Source: Anaerocolumna sp. (GTDB taxonomy: Bacteria; Bacillota; Clostridia; Lachnospirales; Lachnospiraceae). Taken from it: a stretch of DNA of 64,000 nt. The notes under the pieces are model-generated. The model made no database searches, was not told the origin of the DNA, and saw nothing but the letters and a program-made list of their open reading frames with translations. The stretch covers positions 62,001 to 126,000 of the forward strand of contig JARBTX010000008.1 of assembly GCA_029239975.1 (NCBI GenBank), written 5' to 3'. The position numbers and the translations under genes were made by a program. This document shows positions 46,470 through 58,242 of the stretch, in pieces (positions within the stretch are counted from its first letter, which is position 1; each line of letters opens with the position of its first letter).

Positions 46470-49094
46470 TTATTTTTTAGCATTTAATACAGCTTGAGCT
46501 GCTGCTAATCTTGCGATTGGCACACGGAATGGTGAGCAAGATACATAGTTAAGACCTACATTGTGACAGAATTCAACAGTTGAAGGATCTCCACCGTGTT
46601 CTCCACAGATACCTAACTTGATGTTTGGTCTTGCAGTACGTCCTTTTTCAGATGCCATTTTAACAAGTTGGCCAACACCATCTTGATCTAATCTAGCAAA
46701 TGGATCAGATTCGAAAATCTTAGTTGTATAGTATGAATCTAAGAATTTACCAGCGTCATCACGGGAGAAACCGAATGTCATCTGAGTTAAATCGTTAGTA
46801 CCGAAGGAGAAGAATTCTGCTTCTTCAGCGATTTCGTCAGCTAATAATGCAGCACGAGGAATTTCGATCATTGTACCGATGTGGTATTCAATGTCAGATC
46901 CTTTTTCAGCTTTAACAGCTTCAGCTGTTTCAACTACGATATCTTTAACGAATTTTAATTCTCTCTTTTCGCCAACTAATGGGATCATGATTTCAGGAAC
47001 GATATCAAAACCTTTTTCTTGTTTCACTTCGATAGCTGCTTCCATAACTGCTCTTGTTTGCATTCTAGCAATTTCAGGGTAAGTTACAGCAAGACGGCAA
47101 CCTCTGTGTCCCATCATAGGGTTGAATTCGTGTAAGGAATCACAAACAGCTTTTACTTCTTCTACAGAAAGACCCATATCTTTAGCTAATGCTGCGATAT
47201 CGTCTTCTTCTGTTGGAACGAATTCATGTAATGGTGGATCTAAGAAACGGATAGTAACTGGTCTACCTTCCATGACTTCGTATAAGCCTTTGAAATCTCC
47301 TTTTTGGAAAGGAATTAATTCGTTAAGAGCTTCTTCTCTAGCTTCAACAGTCTTAGAAAGAATCATCTTTCTGATCTTGTGAATTCTTTCGCCTTCAAAG
47401 AACATGTGCTCTGTACGGCAAAGACCAATACCTTCAGCACCAAATTTAATTGCGTTAGCTGCATCTGCAGGAGTATCTGCATTTGTTCTAACTTTTAATG
47501 TTCTGATTTCATCAGCCCATGTCATAATTCTATCAAAGTTACCGCTGATAGCAGCTTCTACAGTTGGGATATCTCCGATGTAGATGTTACCAGTAGAACC
47601 GTCAAGTGAGATATAATCTCCTTCTTTAACAGTATTTCCAGCGATAGTAAAGAATTTTTCTTCTTCGTTGATGTTAATTTCACCACAACCAGATACACAA
47701 GCAGTTCCCATACCACGAGCAACTACTGCTGCGTGAGATGTCATACCACCACGTACTGTTAAGATACCTTCAGCTGCATGCATACCTTCGATATCTTCTG
47801 GAGATGTTTCAAGACGAACAAGGATAACTCTTTCGCCTTTTTCATGATGATTTTTAGCGTCTTCAGCTGTAAAGTATACTTTACCTGCTGCTGCACCAGG
47901 AGAAGCTGGAAGAGCTTTACCAACTGGTTTAGCTTCTTTAAGAGCTTTAACATCAAATCCTGGATGTAATAATTGATCTAAAGATTTAGCTTCAATTCTT
48001 GCGATAGCTTGTTCTTTTGTGATCTTTCCTTCATCTACTAAATCGCAAGCGATTTGAAGAGCAGCTGGAGCTGTTCTCTTACCATTACGAGTTTGTAAGA
48101 AGTAAAGTTTTTTATCTTCAATTGTGAATTCCATATCTTGCATATCTTTGTAGTGATTTTCAAGTAAGTTAGCAATTCTCATGAATTCATTAAATACTTC
48201 TGGCATATCTTCTTCAAGCTTTGTGATAGGAAGTGGAGTTCTGATACCAGCAACTACGTCTTCACCTTGAGCGTTGATTAAATATTCACCATAGATTTTA
48301 GCTTCACCAGTAGATGGGTTACGAGTAAATGCAACACCAGTTCCGGAAGTTTCACCCATGTTACCAAATACCATTGCTTGAACGTTAACAGCTGTACCCC
48401 AATCACCAGGGATATCATTCATTCTTCTATAATAGATAGCACGAGGGTTGTCCCATGAACGGAATACTGCAGTAATTGCTTCAATTAACTGTTCCTTTGG
48501 TTCTTGTGGGAAATCTGTACCTTTTTCTTGTTTGTATAATGCTTTGTAATGCTCGATTACTTCTTTTAAATCATCAGCAGAAAGTTCAGTGTCATAGTGA
48601 ACACCTTTCTTTTCTTTGATTTCATCTAAAACTCTTTCGAATTTAGCTTTGCTGATTTCCATAACTACATCAGAGAACATTTGAATAAATCTTCTGTATG
48701 AGTCATAAGCGAATCTAGGGTTTCCAGTTTTCTTAGCGAAACCTTCAACAGCTGCATCAGTTAAACCTAAGTTAAGGATTGTATCCATCATACCAGGCAT
48801 GGATGCTCTTGCTCCAGAACGAACTGATACTAATAAAGGATTTTCAGTATCACCGAATTTTTTTCCTTGTTGTTCTTCAAGAAGCTTTAATGAATCGAAA
48901 ATCTGACCTCTGATTTCGTCAGTTATTTTTTTACCACTCTTATAGTAGTCAGTACAAGCTTCTGTTGTTACGATAAAGCCTTGTGGAATTGGAAGTCCTA
49001 AGTTAGTCATTTCTGCTAAGTTAGCACCTTTACCACCAAGCAGATTTTTCATGTCTGCTTTACCTTCTTCAAACAAATATACCCATTTTGCCAT
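46470..49094 (-). CDS. ppdK: Pyruvate, phosphate dikinase
   Basis: GGMTSHAAVVARGMGTACVSGCG catalytic His region; SFGTNDLTQMTFGFSRDD; full-length 874 aa. Confidence 0.97.
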   Translation of the reverse strand: MAKWVYLFEEGKADMKNLLGGKGANLAEMTNLGLPIPQGFIVTTEACTDYYKSGKKITDEIRGQIFDSLKLLEEQQGKKFGDTENPLLVSVRSGARASMPGMMDTILNLGLTDAAVEGFAKKTGNPRFAYDSYRRFIQMFSDVVMEISKAKFERVLDEIKEKKGVHYDTELSADDLKEVIEHYKALYKQEKGTDFPQEPKEQLIEAITAVFRSWDNPRAIYYRRMNDIPGDWGTAVNVQAMVFGNMGETSGTGVAFTRNPSTGEAKIYGEYLINAQGEDVVAGIRTPLPITKLEEDMPEVFNEFMRIANLLENHYKDMQDMEFTIEDKKLYFLQTRNGKRTAPAALQIACDLVDEGKITKEQAIARIEAKSLDQLLHPGFDVKALKEAKPVGKALPASPGAAAGKVYFTAEDAKNHHEKGERVILVRLETSPEDIEGMHAAEGILTVRGGMTSHAAVVARGMGTACVSGCGEININEEEKFFTIAGNTVKEGDYISLDGSTGNIYIGDIPTVEAAISGNFDRIMTWADEIRTLKVRTNADTPADAANAIKFGAEGIGLCRTEHMFFEGERIHKIRKMILSKTVEAREEALNELIPFQKGDFKGLYEVMEGRPVTIRFLDPPLHEFVPTEEDDIAALAKDMGLSVEEVKAVCDSLHEFNPMMGHRGCRLAVTYPEIARMQTRAVMEAAIEVKQEKGFDIVPEIMIPLVGEKRELKFVKDIVVETAEAVKAEKGSDIEYHIGTMIEIPRAALLADEIAEEAEFFSFGTNDLTQMTFGFSRDDAGKFLDSYYTTKIFESDPFARLDQDGVGQLVKMASEKGRTARPNIKLGICGEHGGDPSTVEFCHNVGLNYVSCSPFRVPIARLAAAQAVLNAKK

Positions 49095-49260
49095 TTTAGT
49101 AATTTACCTCCTAAAATTTTTTCATTTTTTGACTTTTCTAGTCGCCATTTAACATTATATCATAACTTTTCTAAATAAGGAAATATTTTTTTATGTTTTT
49201 AAAATTTGGTTTAAATGCCAAAAAACACATAGAATTTTAGCAATTTATACACATTTTGCA

Positions 49261-50649
49261 TTAAAAATCAAATTTATCTTCAAAATATGTTTTTAAATCA
49301 GCTATTTTAACTCTAACTTGTTCCATGGTATCTCTATCACGAACTGTTACAGATTCATCTGTTTCTGATTCAAAATCATAAGTAATACAGAATGGAGTGC
49401 CAATTTCATCTTGTCTTCTATAGCGTTTACCAATATTACCTCTGTCGTCAAATTCGCAATTATATATTTTGCTTAAATCTGTAAAGATTTTTTCAGCACC
49501 TTCGGATAATTTTTTAGATAATGGTAATATACCAACTTTAACTGGTGCTAAAGCAGGGTGGAAATGTAGAACGGTACGTACATCTCCTTCACCTAAATCT
49601 TCTTCATCGTAGGCTGCACAAAGGAATGCTAGAGTAACTCTATCTGCTCCTAAAGAAGGTTCAATAACATATGGTACATATTTGATTTTCTTTTCATCAT
49701 CAAAATATGCCATATCTTCTTTCGATACATTTTGATGTTGCGTTAAATCATAGTCAGTTCTATCAGCAATTCCCCATAATTCACCCCAGCCAAATGGGAA
49801 AAGGAATTCAATATCTGTTGTTGCTTTACTATAGAAAGATAATTCTGCAGCATCATGGTCACGAATTCTCATCTCATCATCTTTCATACCAAGAGCTTTT
49901 AACCAATTAATACAAAATTGTTTCCAATAAGCAAACCATTCTAAATCAGTATCTGGCTCACAGAAAAATTCTAATTCCATCTGCTCAAACTCTCTAGTTC
50001 TAAAAGTAAAGTTACCAGGAGTAATTTCATTACGGAATGATTTACCTACTTGTCCAATACCAAACGGTATCTTCTTTCTTGAAGTTCTTTGTACATTTTT
50101 AAAATTAACAAAGATACCTTGTGCAGTTTCAGGTCTTAAGTAAACTACATTCTTTGCATCTTCTGTAACACCTTGAAAAGTTTTAAACATTAAATTAAAT
50201 TGACGAATGTCAGTAAAATTATGTTTTCCACATGTAGGACAACTTATTCTATGTTCTTCAATATATTTCGCCATATCTTCATGAGACCATGCATCAACGG
50301 AACCTTCTAATTCAATGTTATTTTCATGAGCATAATCTTCAATGATTTTATCTGCTCTAAATCTTTCATGGCATTCTTTACAATCCATCAAAGGATCAGA
50401 AAAACTTCCAAGATGTCCGGAAGCTACCCATGTTTGTGGATTCATTAAAATCGCACAATCAACACCTACATTATATGGATTTTGTTGAATAAACTTTGAC
50501 CACCATGCTTTTTTCACGTTGTTTTTTAGTTCTACGCCTAGGTTACCATAATCCCATGTATTAGCAAGACCACCATAAATCTCAGAACCTGGGTACACAA
50601 AACCTCTTGCCTTCGCTAAGGCAACAATCTTTTCCATTGTTTTTTCCAT
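49261..50649 (-). CDS. glyS: Glycine--tRNA ligase (dimeric type)
   Basis: [44 protein letters not shown]; class II motifs. Confidence 0.96.
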   Translation of the reverse strand: MEKTMEKIVALAKARGFVYPGSEIYGGLANTWDYGNLGVELKNNVKKAWWSKFIQQNPYNVGVDCAILMNPQTWVASGHLGSFSDPLMDCKECHERFRADKIIEDYAHENNIELEGSVDAWSHEDMAKYIEEHRISCPTCGKHNFTDIRQFNLMFKTFQGVTEDAKNVVYLRPETAQGIFVNFKNVQRTSRKKIPFGIGQVGKSFRNEITPGNFTFRTREFEQMELEFFCEPDTDLEWFAYWKQFCINWLKALGMKDDEMRIRDHDAAELSFYSKATTDIEFLFPFGWGELWGIADRTDYDLTQHQNVSKEDMAYFDDEKKIKYVPYVIEPSLGADRVTLAFLCAAYDEEDLGEGDVRTVLHFHPALAPVKVGILPLSKKLSEGAEKIFTDLSKIYNCEFDDRGNIGKRYRRQDEIGTPFCITYDFESETDESVTVRDRDTMEQVRVKIADLKTYFEDKFDF

Positions 50650-50763
50650 ATTAATCCTCCATTCTATCTAAAAACTGCGCATTTGGGCATCAGCACATTC
50701 CCATCTGCCACTTCTAGTCCTTATATGTTAACAACCATTGGTTGTAACTCACAATTTTAATAA

Positions 50764-51363
50764 TTAAGGTTTATAAATAATAACTGTCTCACCTTCAGCT
50801 GCTGTTTGCATTTTTGATTTACTAATCAATGCACCTTCTGAATAATACTTTATTGTACCATCAACCAAAACATCGGTATTTTCATTCAGTACTAATACCT
50901 TATATTTACCATTTTTTAATGCTACATCTTTTGATATATAGGAACTATCTGATGCATTAACAAAAACATCTGGTAGTGTAAGATCACTGCTCTTGGCTTC
51001 TTCCGCTGTTAGTAGGTTTGCTTCTACCTTATTAAAGGTTTTATAATGATCTATATTGGAGAAATTTAATATCAATACAGCATCACCATCTTTTTGCTCG
51101 AGAGAATTTAATGTAATCGCATTTTCCCCATTCGTTTGATTGTATTTATTAATATTTTCTGTGATAAATGTATTTAATTCTGTAAGATTATAATAAGATT
51201 TATCGAATACTTCTACAGTAGCAGCTTGTATAGTTCCATCATTTTTAACTAAAATTGTGTTTGTTTTAACATCTTCATCTGTAATTACTATATCTTTTCT
51301 TTTACAGCCAACCATTAAAATAAAACAAATGGTCAACATTGTATAAAGAGTTATTTTCTTCAT
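50764..51363 (-). CDS. Hypothetical lipoprotein
   Basis: Lipobox MVGCKRK; 199 aa with RBS. Confidence 0.75.
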   Translation of the reverse strand: MKKITLYTMLTICFILMVGCKRKDIVITDEDVKTNTILVKNDGTIQAATVEVFDKSYYNLTELNTFITENINKYNQTNGENAITLNSLEQKDGDAVLILNFSNIDHYKTFNKVEANLLTAEEAKSSDLTLPDVFVNASDSSYISKDVALKNGKYKVLVLNENTDVLVDGTIKYYSEGALISKSKMQTAAEGETVIIYKP

Positions 51364-51446
51364 TATTTGGATCCTCCATCTAAACTTGTTATAAGTTTTT
51401 TACCATTGTAACCTTAATTAGGATTATTTTCAACAGAATTTTGAAT

Positions 51447-52208
51447 TTAGAATAGCTTTTCTAATAATTCTAAAGATTTCATCTTTCTATCTACATAAAG
51501 AATTTTATAACTTTCCATACATTTCTGTAATTCATATAATACTTCATTTGAAACAGTAAACGTGTATAATTTCTCAATGGTAGAAGTGATTATGTATTGC
51601 ATGGTATAAATAGTTGAATCACTTACTTTTATAAGGTTAGTATTAGTCTTTGCACACACTTTACATACTATTCCACCTGCACTACTATTAAAGTAGAGAC
51701 AATCATTCGTACTCTTACAACTAACGCATTGAAAGACTTCTGGTGCTTCACCATTTAATGTTAGAATTTTCAGCTCATATATACGCCTTACAAGTTGCTT
51801 ACCAATAGTTTCTTGTGATAATGCACGTAACGATTGATATAGTAGTTTTAGAATTTCTGTACTATCTTCATTCTCATTGGTAAAATAATCAGCTAGCTCA
51901 CAAAAATATAAACCATAATAAGCTGCCTCTAAATCTTTTCTTAACTCTTCGAAGTAATTCGAAATATCAACCGATACAATGTTATAAGAATTTCTTCCTT
52001 CATATAACATAAATTCTCCGAAGGAAAATGGTTGGCTGCATGCCAAAAAGGCACTATTTGGTTTTCTAGCGCCTTTGGCAAATGCAGTAATTTTTCCACG
52101 TTCTTTCGTTAATATAACCAATCGTTTATCATACTCTCCAATTGGCATGGCTGATAAGACTATCCCCGTCACAGGTGATGCTATCACCACGGTATCCACC
52201 TTCTTCAT
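51447..52208 (-). CDS. recO: DNA repair protein RecO
   Basis: VTGIVLSAMPIGEYDKRLVILTKERGKITAFAKGARKPNS; zinc-finger cysteines CVSCKSTNDC...CKVC. A GTG start a few codons downstream is possible. Confidence 0.92.
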   Translation of the reverse strand: MKKVDTVVIASPVTGIVLSAMPIGEYDKRLVILTKERGKITAFAKGARKPNSAFLACSQPFSFGEFMLYEGRNSYNIVSVDISNYFEELRKDLEAAYYGLYFCELADYFTNENEDSTEILKLLYQSLRALSQETIGKQLVRRIYELKILTLNGEAPEVFQCVSCKSTNDCLYFNSSAGGIVCKVCAKTNTNLIKVSDSTIYTMQYIITSTIEKLYTFTVSNEVLYELQKCMESYKILYVDRKMKSLELLEKLF

Positions 52209-52320
52209 TTTCTTTTGCTATATATTGTGTACTCTCTTCTGATGTACACGCAATATAATTTAAGTAATCAGATATATTTCCTGTTTTAGCAAATCTGTCC
52301 CAATAGTTTATATTTTTCAT
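52129..52320 (-). CDS. YqzL-like small protein
   Basis: YWDRFAKTGNISDYLNYI resembles YqzL; position between era and recO as in Bacillus; overlaps the recO 5' end. Confidence 0.6.
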   Translation of the reverse strand: MKNINYWDRFAKTGNISDYLNYIACTSEESTQYIAKENEEGGYRGDSITCDGDSLISHANWRV

Positions 52321-52480
52321 AGATATGCCCCCTTCTAAATGGAAGAAATAAAATATATGTTACGCTTATATTTTTTCCAATCGGCAACATTCTAAACTGA
52401 TAAGAATATCCCAGAAAAAAATGAGTAAAAGGGTCTTGACAAAATTAAGCTTTTGATTATTCTTATAATTTCTACTTTAT

Positions 52481-53389
52481 TTACATATCTCTTTTGTTAT
52501 ATCCGTAATTACTTAAAAATAAATCACTATCTCTCCAGTCTTTTCTTACCTTAACCCAGAGCTTTAGATTTACTTTCATGTCAAGTAGATTCTCCATCTC
52601 TTGCCTTGATTGTGTACCAATTCGCTTTAACATTTCACCTTTTTTTCCGATAATAATACCCTTGTGTGAATCTCTTTCACATACGATTGTAGCATCAATG
52701 TCAATAATATCACTACCAGGTCTATCTTTCATACGATCGATTACAACTGCTATTCCATGAGGAATTTCATCTTTTAGAAGACGTAATGATTTCTCACGTA
52801 TTAATTCAGCAACAATCTGTCTCTCAGGTTGGTCAGTAATTGTATCTTCATCATAATACTGTGGACCTTCTGGTAAATGTTTTAATATAGTATCTAGCAA
52901 CAAATCTGTATTATCCCCTTTTAAAGCGGAGACGGGTACTATCTCGGTGAAGTTATAAATATCTTTATACGTATCAATAAATTTTAAGATTTCTTCTTTC
53001 TTTACTGTATCTACCTTATTAATAACTAAAATAACAGGAGTTTTTACTTTCTGAAGTTGTTCTACGATGTACTTTTCACCAGCACCAATAAAGGTGGATG
53101 GTTCTACTAACCATAGTATGACATCTACTTCATTTAAGGTACGTTCTGCTACACTGACCATATAATCGCCTAATTTATTTTTCGCTTTATGAATACCAGG
53201 GGTATCTAGGAATATGATTTGTCCCCTGTCGTCTGTATAAACTGTTTGGATACGATTTCTTGTTGTTTGTGGTTTATCCGATGTAATTGCTATCTTTTGC
53301 CCAATTAATTGATTCATCAATGTGGATTTCCCCACATTAGGACGTCCGATTAAGGTTACAAAACCGGATTTGTATTTATTTTCTGTCAT
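52481..53389 (-). CDS. era: GTPase Era
   Basis: GRPNVGKSTLMN, DTPGIH, NKVD; C-terminal KH region. Confidence 0.97.
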   Translation of the reverse strand: MTENKYKSGFVTLIGRPNVGKSTLMNQLIGQKIAITSDKPQTTRNRIQTVYTDDRGQIIFLDTPGIHKAKNKLGDYMVSVAERTLNEVDVILWLVEPSTFIGAGEKYIVEQLQKVKTPVILVINKVDTVKKEEILKFIDTYKDIYNFTEIVPVSALKGDNTDLLLDTILKHLPEGPQYYDEDTITDQPERQIVAELIREKSLRLLKDEIPHGIAVVIDRMKDRPGSDIIDIDATIVCERDSHKGIIIGKKGEMLKRIGTQSRQEMENLLDMKVNLKLWVKVRKDWRDSDLFLSNYGYNKRDM

Positions 53390-53647
53390 GTGTTTTTCCT
53401 TTTTTCTTATTAGTATTTTTGATCTAGTATCTCATAATATCGTTTTGCAATTGAATATATAGATTCAAGTGCCATAAGCCTTATATATAGTAAGTTATAA
53501 ATACGAGCACATTCTGTTCGGATGGTGAAGACAGACTGAAAGTGTTTGCCTTTTATCACTTTATGGTAAGACGAGTCCAGATGAACATGTATGCACTCAT
53601 ATTCACTTATTAATCACAATGGCTAATGACACTTGAATTCTTTATAC

Positions 53648-56596
53648 TTATTTAATTAAAGTTCTAACTTCAAAGAACATATCTTTATTTTGTTCTATTT
53701 TCTTTTCATTTCCAATTACACAGATGTTTCCATCGTTCATAATTGCTTTTATAATATCGGCAAGAGCACGAATATCCTCTAAAGTAACATTTAATATCTC
53801 ATCTCTTTGTCTTTGAATGTCTTCTTGTGTGATGCCAGATAAATAAGATACCATTGATACATTTCCTTTAATTCGTGGAGTCCTTGGTGTATCAATGCCG
53901 CTTATAGTACCTATGATATATTTTGTCATGTCTCTTTCATCTGCTGTAAAGTTTCTAATAAAATCTGCTGCTTTTTCGTAAACTTCATTGGTTTCTCTAA
54001 GGTTTGGATCACGGTATGATGTAAAATATCCATTACCACTTATGCTTGAGAAGCCGCACATACAGCCATATGCTCCACCCTTTACACGAATGTTATTCCA
54101 TAGATAGTCATAACTCATAATTATTTTAAGGATTTCAAGGGCACCAGTATACTTAAAACCTGCTTTAATAAAGTTACCAGCTCTTGCAACATACTGAACT
54201 TGACCGGAAGTTTTAAATCCTTCGTTGGCACGTTTTAAATCGAAATGCTCTGTCACTGTGTTAGTAGTTTCAGATTTTAATTGTTCCACAAATGGTAATA
54301 ATCTTCCTTCTAATGTCTTTAATCCCTCTTCATCTGAAGTAAAGCTTATAATTAAATTCTCCTTTGTGAATATGATATTCATTAAAGATTGTAATTTTTG
54401 AATTAAATCTTCTTTTTGATTATTAAAATTAGCCTCTAAGTTCTCGATAAACTTATAATATGAAATCCCTCTTGTTTCCTCATTAAATCTTCCAGCCTCA
54501 GAGAAATAAGACATACATCTATCTACCGCAACAGAATGTCCTGAAGAGTTCATATGCATTTGCAATCTTGACTTAATTTCTGATATGATTTCTAAAAGAC
54601 GTTTTTCATCCTTTAGTTTTGTGAAACTAATTATTTCTTTTAATAAGTCAAAAGCATAATCCATTTCATCGTATAGAACTTTTACTTCTAGTTGGAAAGT
54701 AGCTAAATATTCTGTAGCACTTCCTTTTTTAGCAAATGTTGCGATATCACTACTTATACCACCAGTATGAATATTAATCTCATTAGAAAGTTCTAAAAAG
54801 CTATAGTGTTCTGTATCGATATAACCTAAAACTGTTGATAACAAACCAATATAAGGGGTTAATTCTTTTGGTACATCCTCTAAATCAAATAATAACTTCA
54901 TATAAGCAATTCCATTCGTATAGACATCATGATGAATTAATGGAATACCTTCTACTTCTTTTTCTTCATTAAAGATTGGTTGTGCCCCTCTTTCAATATC
55001 ATCACGACTAAGTAATGGTATCTTTTCCATGTCTTCTTTGGATGAAGGTTCTTCCTGATACTCTTTTAGATGTTTTGTATCAGCAATAATTTTCTGTAAT
55101 TCTTCTCTAGAAAGACTTGATTTATAATCAGCTAGTTTACGTTTTAGTAGTTCTTCCTTTAAAGCAGTAAGCCCTACTTGTGGTCTTAAAACAACAAGAG
55201 ACACATGTGGATTATTTAAAAGATGTTCTGTAATGATATTGGTATAATAATCTGTTCCAATTTTAAATTTTAATAATTCAAATATCTTATTAGAATTTAA
55301 TTTTAGGAATGGCTTATTATCATCATATAACCAACTAGATAGCATCTGAATTCCATACATAAGTCCTTTAGGGAATTGACCAAAATCTGCTTCTCTATAT
55401 TTAAATTCATAGTAATTAATGGCAGCTTTTAATGATTTCTCATCAATACCTTTGTTTACTATCTCTTCTAATGTAGTACGAATCAATTGAATAAAATCTT
55501 CTTTTTGATTGTATTCTGCATTTTTTGCTATAATTGAGAATATAGGTTGATAAGTATCTGCATCATAACTATTTATAATGTCCTTACCTATTCCTGCATC
55601 CAGTAATGCTTGCTTTAATGGAGCCCCTGGTGCAGCTAATAATACATATTCAATTACTTGTAATGCCATACATAATTCTTTGTCTAGACTTGTTCCAATA
55701 GAAAGATTGTAACTTAAATACGTATTGTTACTTGCTTCTTCACTTTCACTTAAAGAATACTCATCTTCAATGGTATTCATTTCTTTAAATGGTTCCTGAT
55801 ATTTAATTTCTGAATCCACTTTATCGTCAACAAAGTTAGATAAATATACCTCATCTAACCAAATTAACTTTTCTTGTACATCCATATCACCGTATAGATA
55901 AATATAGCTATTGGATGGATGGTAATACTTGTTATGAAAATCTAAAAACGCTTGGTAAGTTAAATCAGTAATAAATTCAGGGTCACCACCGGATTCTACG
56001 CCATAGGATGTATCAGGAAATAACGATTTTTGAATAGTACGGAATAATTGTTGCTCCGGTGACGAAAACGCACCTTTCATTTCGTTGTACACAACGCCAT
56101 TATACTTTAACTCATCTTCTTCATTTTCAAGTTCATAATGCCATCCTTCTTGCTGAAAGATTTCTTCCTTTTTATAGATATTTGGATAAAATACTGCATC
56201 CATATATACATGCATTAAATTCTGAAAATCTTGCTCATTGCAACTAGCAATTGGATAAATTGTTTTATCTGGATAGGTAATTGCATTTAAGAATGTATTT
56301 AAGGAACCTTTTGCTAATTCTACAAAGGGATCCTTGGATGGAAATTCCCTGGAACCACATAAAACAGAATGTTCAATTATATGTGGAACTCCTGTGCTAT
56401 CAAAAGGTGGCGTTCTAAATCCAATTGAAAATACTTTATTGTTATCATCATTGGTTACTACTGCAACTCTTGCACCTGTTTTCTTGTGCTTTAAGTATAA
56501 TCCTAAGCTATTTATATCTTTTAAATCTTCTTCATATACAAATTCGTAAGCTGGTAGCATTCCTAGTTCTTTGCTACTCTTTAGATTTCTTGACAT
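53648..56596 (-). CDS. M16C family zinc metalloprotease (presequence protease-like)
   Basis: Inverted zinc motif context GVPHIIEHSVLCGSREFPSKDPFVEL; NAITYPDKTIYP; 982 aa. Confidence 0.94.
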   Translation of the reverse strand: MSRNLKSSKELGMLPAYEFVYEEDLKDINSLGLYLKHKKTGARVAVVTNDDNNKVFSIGFRTPPFDSTGVPHIIEHSVLCGSREFPSKDPFVELAKGSLNTFLNAITYPDKTIYPIASCNEQDFQNLMHVYMDAVFYPNIYKKEEIFQQEGWHYELENEEDELKYNGVVYNEMKGAFSSPEQQLFRTIQKSLFPDTSYGVESGGDPEFITDLTYQAFLDFHNKYYHPSNSYIYLYGDMDVQEKLIWLDEVYLSNFVDDKVDSEIKYQEPFKEMNTIEDEYSLSESEEASNNTYLSYNLSIGTSLDKELCMALQVIEYVLLAAPGAPLKQALLDAGIGKDIINSYDADTYQPIFSIIAKNAEYNQKEDFIQLIRTTLEEIVNKGIDEKSLKAAINYYEFKYREADFGQFPKGLMYGIQMLSSWLYDDNKPFLKLNSNKIFELLKFKIGTDYYTNIITEHLLNNPHVSLVVLRPQVGLTALKEELLKRKLADYKSSLSREELQKIIADTKHLKEYQEEPSSKEDMEKIPLLSRDDIERGAQPIFNEEKEVEGIPLIHHDVYTNGIAYMKLLFDLEDVPKELTPYIGLLSTVLGYIDTEHYSFLELSNEINIHTGGISSDIATFAKKGSATEYLATFQLEVKVLYDEMDYAFDLLKEIISFTKLKDEKRLLEIISEIKSRLQMHMNSSGHSVAVDRCMSYFSEAGRFNEETRGISYYKFIENLEANFNNQKEDLIQKLQSLMNIIFTKENLIISFTSDEEGLKTLEGRLLPFVEQLKSETTNTVTEHFDLKRANEGFKTSGQVQYVARAGNFIKAGFKYTGALEILKIIMSYDYLWNNIRVKGGAYGCMCGFSSISGNGYFTSYRDPNLRETNEVYEKAADFIRNFTADERDMTKYIIGTISGIDTPRTPRIKGNVSMVSYLSGITQEDIQRQRDEILNVTLEDIRALADIIKAIMNDGNICVIGNEKKIEQNKDMFFEVRTLIK

Positions 56597-56757
56597 TTGG
56601 TATCCTCCTATTTAATTAATTTAGTCAATCTTTATTGTTATGCCATTACTCGGTAAAATGAAATTGTTAGTCCCAATATATGGCTATTTTATACTGTTAT
56701 GACTTGAATATCTGGTAATTATAACATATTCTAGAAAAAAAGTCATGTAAAATACTA

Positions 56758-58143
56758 CTAATGTTTTTCGATACCATACTTCAATAATTCGATAGAATCT
56801 TCCCATCTTCCAACGGATGTTGAATTCATGACCACACTAATACATTCTTTCCCGTCCTTTACAGCAGCTGAAACTAAGCATCTACCAGCAAGTGAACTTG
56901 TACCTGTTTTAAGTCCCACTGCATACTTATAAAACATACCACTACCAGAAACAATTAATTTGTTGCTAGAATTCCAAGTTACATCTTCACCGCTTAGAAA
57001 TACGTTTCTGGAATGACTTTTATCCGATATGGTATAAATTGTTTCATTTTTAAAGGCATTCATTGCAATTATTCCCATATCATATGCAGTCGTATATTGA
57101 TCGTCGTCATCATACCCATCTGGGTTTTTAAAATTCGTATTCTTTAGTCCTAATTCTGTTGCTTTCTCATTCATTAATCGAACAAATTCTTGTACTGCTA
57201 ATTCTTCATCCACTTTTTTATTCTTTAACGAGACTCTCCCAACATATGTTGCAACAGAATATGCTGCGTCATTACCGGAAGGAATTAACATTCCTTCTAA
57301 TAAAGTTTCAAAAGTCATCTTTTGGCCAACAGATAGATATGCTCTACTAGAATCTGAAGCAATCATATTAATTTCATCACCGATCGTTACTTCATCAGAT
57401 AATTTACAATAATCTAGTGCTACCAATGCTGTCATTAATTTTGTTGTGCTAGCAGGATAAATAAGTTCAGTAGCATTCTTATGAAACAGTACCTTTCCTG
57501 TTTTAACATCTAATAAAATTGCACTTGAAGCGTCTATATCTATGGATGGGTTACTTATATTAAGAGCTGCTTGCACAGTCTCACTTACAATATCCTTCTT
57601 TTTATCAGTTTCAAGCATGGATAATTGAGAACTACCACTTATACCAATGTTATCTACGTTGTTTTGTAAATTAGTTTTATTCTGTACATCACTTTGATAC
57701 TGGTTATTTTCAGCATTACTTGCTATATCTTGTATCGTGTTTCTATCCGTTGAATACAAACTATTATCATCTATGTTAATAGTTTCGTTGGTAACATTAT
57801 TGGTATTGTCAATTTCTACTGTATAGTTCCTTGATTTATCATCTGAATCCGATTTTGTTCTATCTTTAGATATACTATCTGTTATTTTTTTGGATTCATT
57901 CGTATTTTTATCATTTATATTAATACTATTATTATTGAAACTATTTTTTTCATTATTATCGGTAACATTTAAGATTCTAGAGTTGGCTACTTCAAATTCA
58001 GCAAATTCATCTGTATCTCCAACCAAATCATTTGAAATGTAATCTCCAATAGAATTTTTTATCTCACTATAAACCATTGTACTTAACAATGTTCCTGTGA
58101 AAAGAATTACTACTACTCCAATGATTCTTATTCCTTTTTTCAT
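56758..58143 (-). CDS. D-alanyl-D-alanine carboxypeptidase (peptidase S11)
   Basis: PASTTKLMTALVAL SxxK, SGNDAAYSVA SxN, KTGTSSLAG KTG; start at 58143 on GGAGGG RBS. Confidence 0.92.
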   Translation of the reverse strand: MKKGIRIIGVVVILFTGTLLSTMVYSEIKNSIGDYISNDLVGDTDEFAEFEVANSRILNVTDNNEKNSFNNNSININDKNTNESKKITDSISKDRTKSDSDDKSRNYTVEIDNTNNVTNETINIDDNSLYSTDRNTIQDIASNAENNQYQSDVQNKTNLQNNVDNIGISGSSQLSMLETDKKKDIVSETVQAALNISNPSIDIDASSAILLDVKTGKVLFHKNATELIYPASTTKLMTALVALDYCKLSDEVTIGDEINMIASDSSRAYLSVGQKMTFETLLEGMLIPSGNDAAYSVATYVGRVSLKNKKVDEELAVQEFVRLMNEKATELGLKNTNFKNPDGYDDDDQYTTAYDMGIIAMNAFKNETIYTISDKSHSRNVFLSGEDVTWNSSNKLIVSGSGMFYKYAVGLKTGTSSLAGRCLVSAAVKDGKECISVVMNSTSVGRWEDSIELLKYGIEKH

Positions 58144-58242
58144 AGTCCCTCCATGTTTTTTAATAATTCTTATTCTATTATTTATTACCATATATAGCAA
58201 GTGGTATTCGAAAACATAGCAAACTATCAAATTTTTTCATAA

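Noticed and set aside
47759-47969. ORFs within ppdK in other frames
   Set aside because: Shadow ORFs inside a highly conserved gene.
50650-50763. T-box riboswitch upstream of glyS
   Set aside because: No AGGGTGGAACCGCG-type T-box sequence or specifier/antiterminator structure seen.
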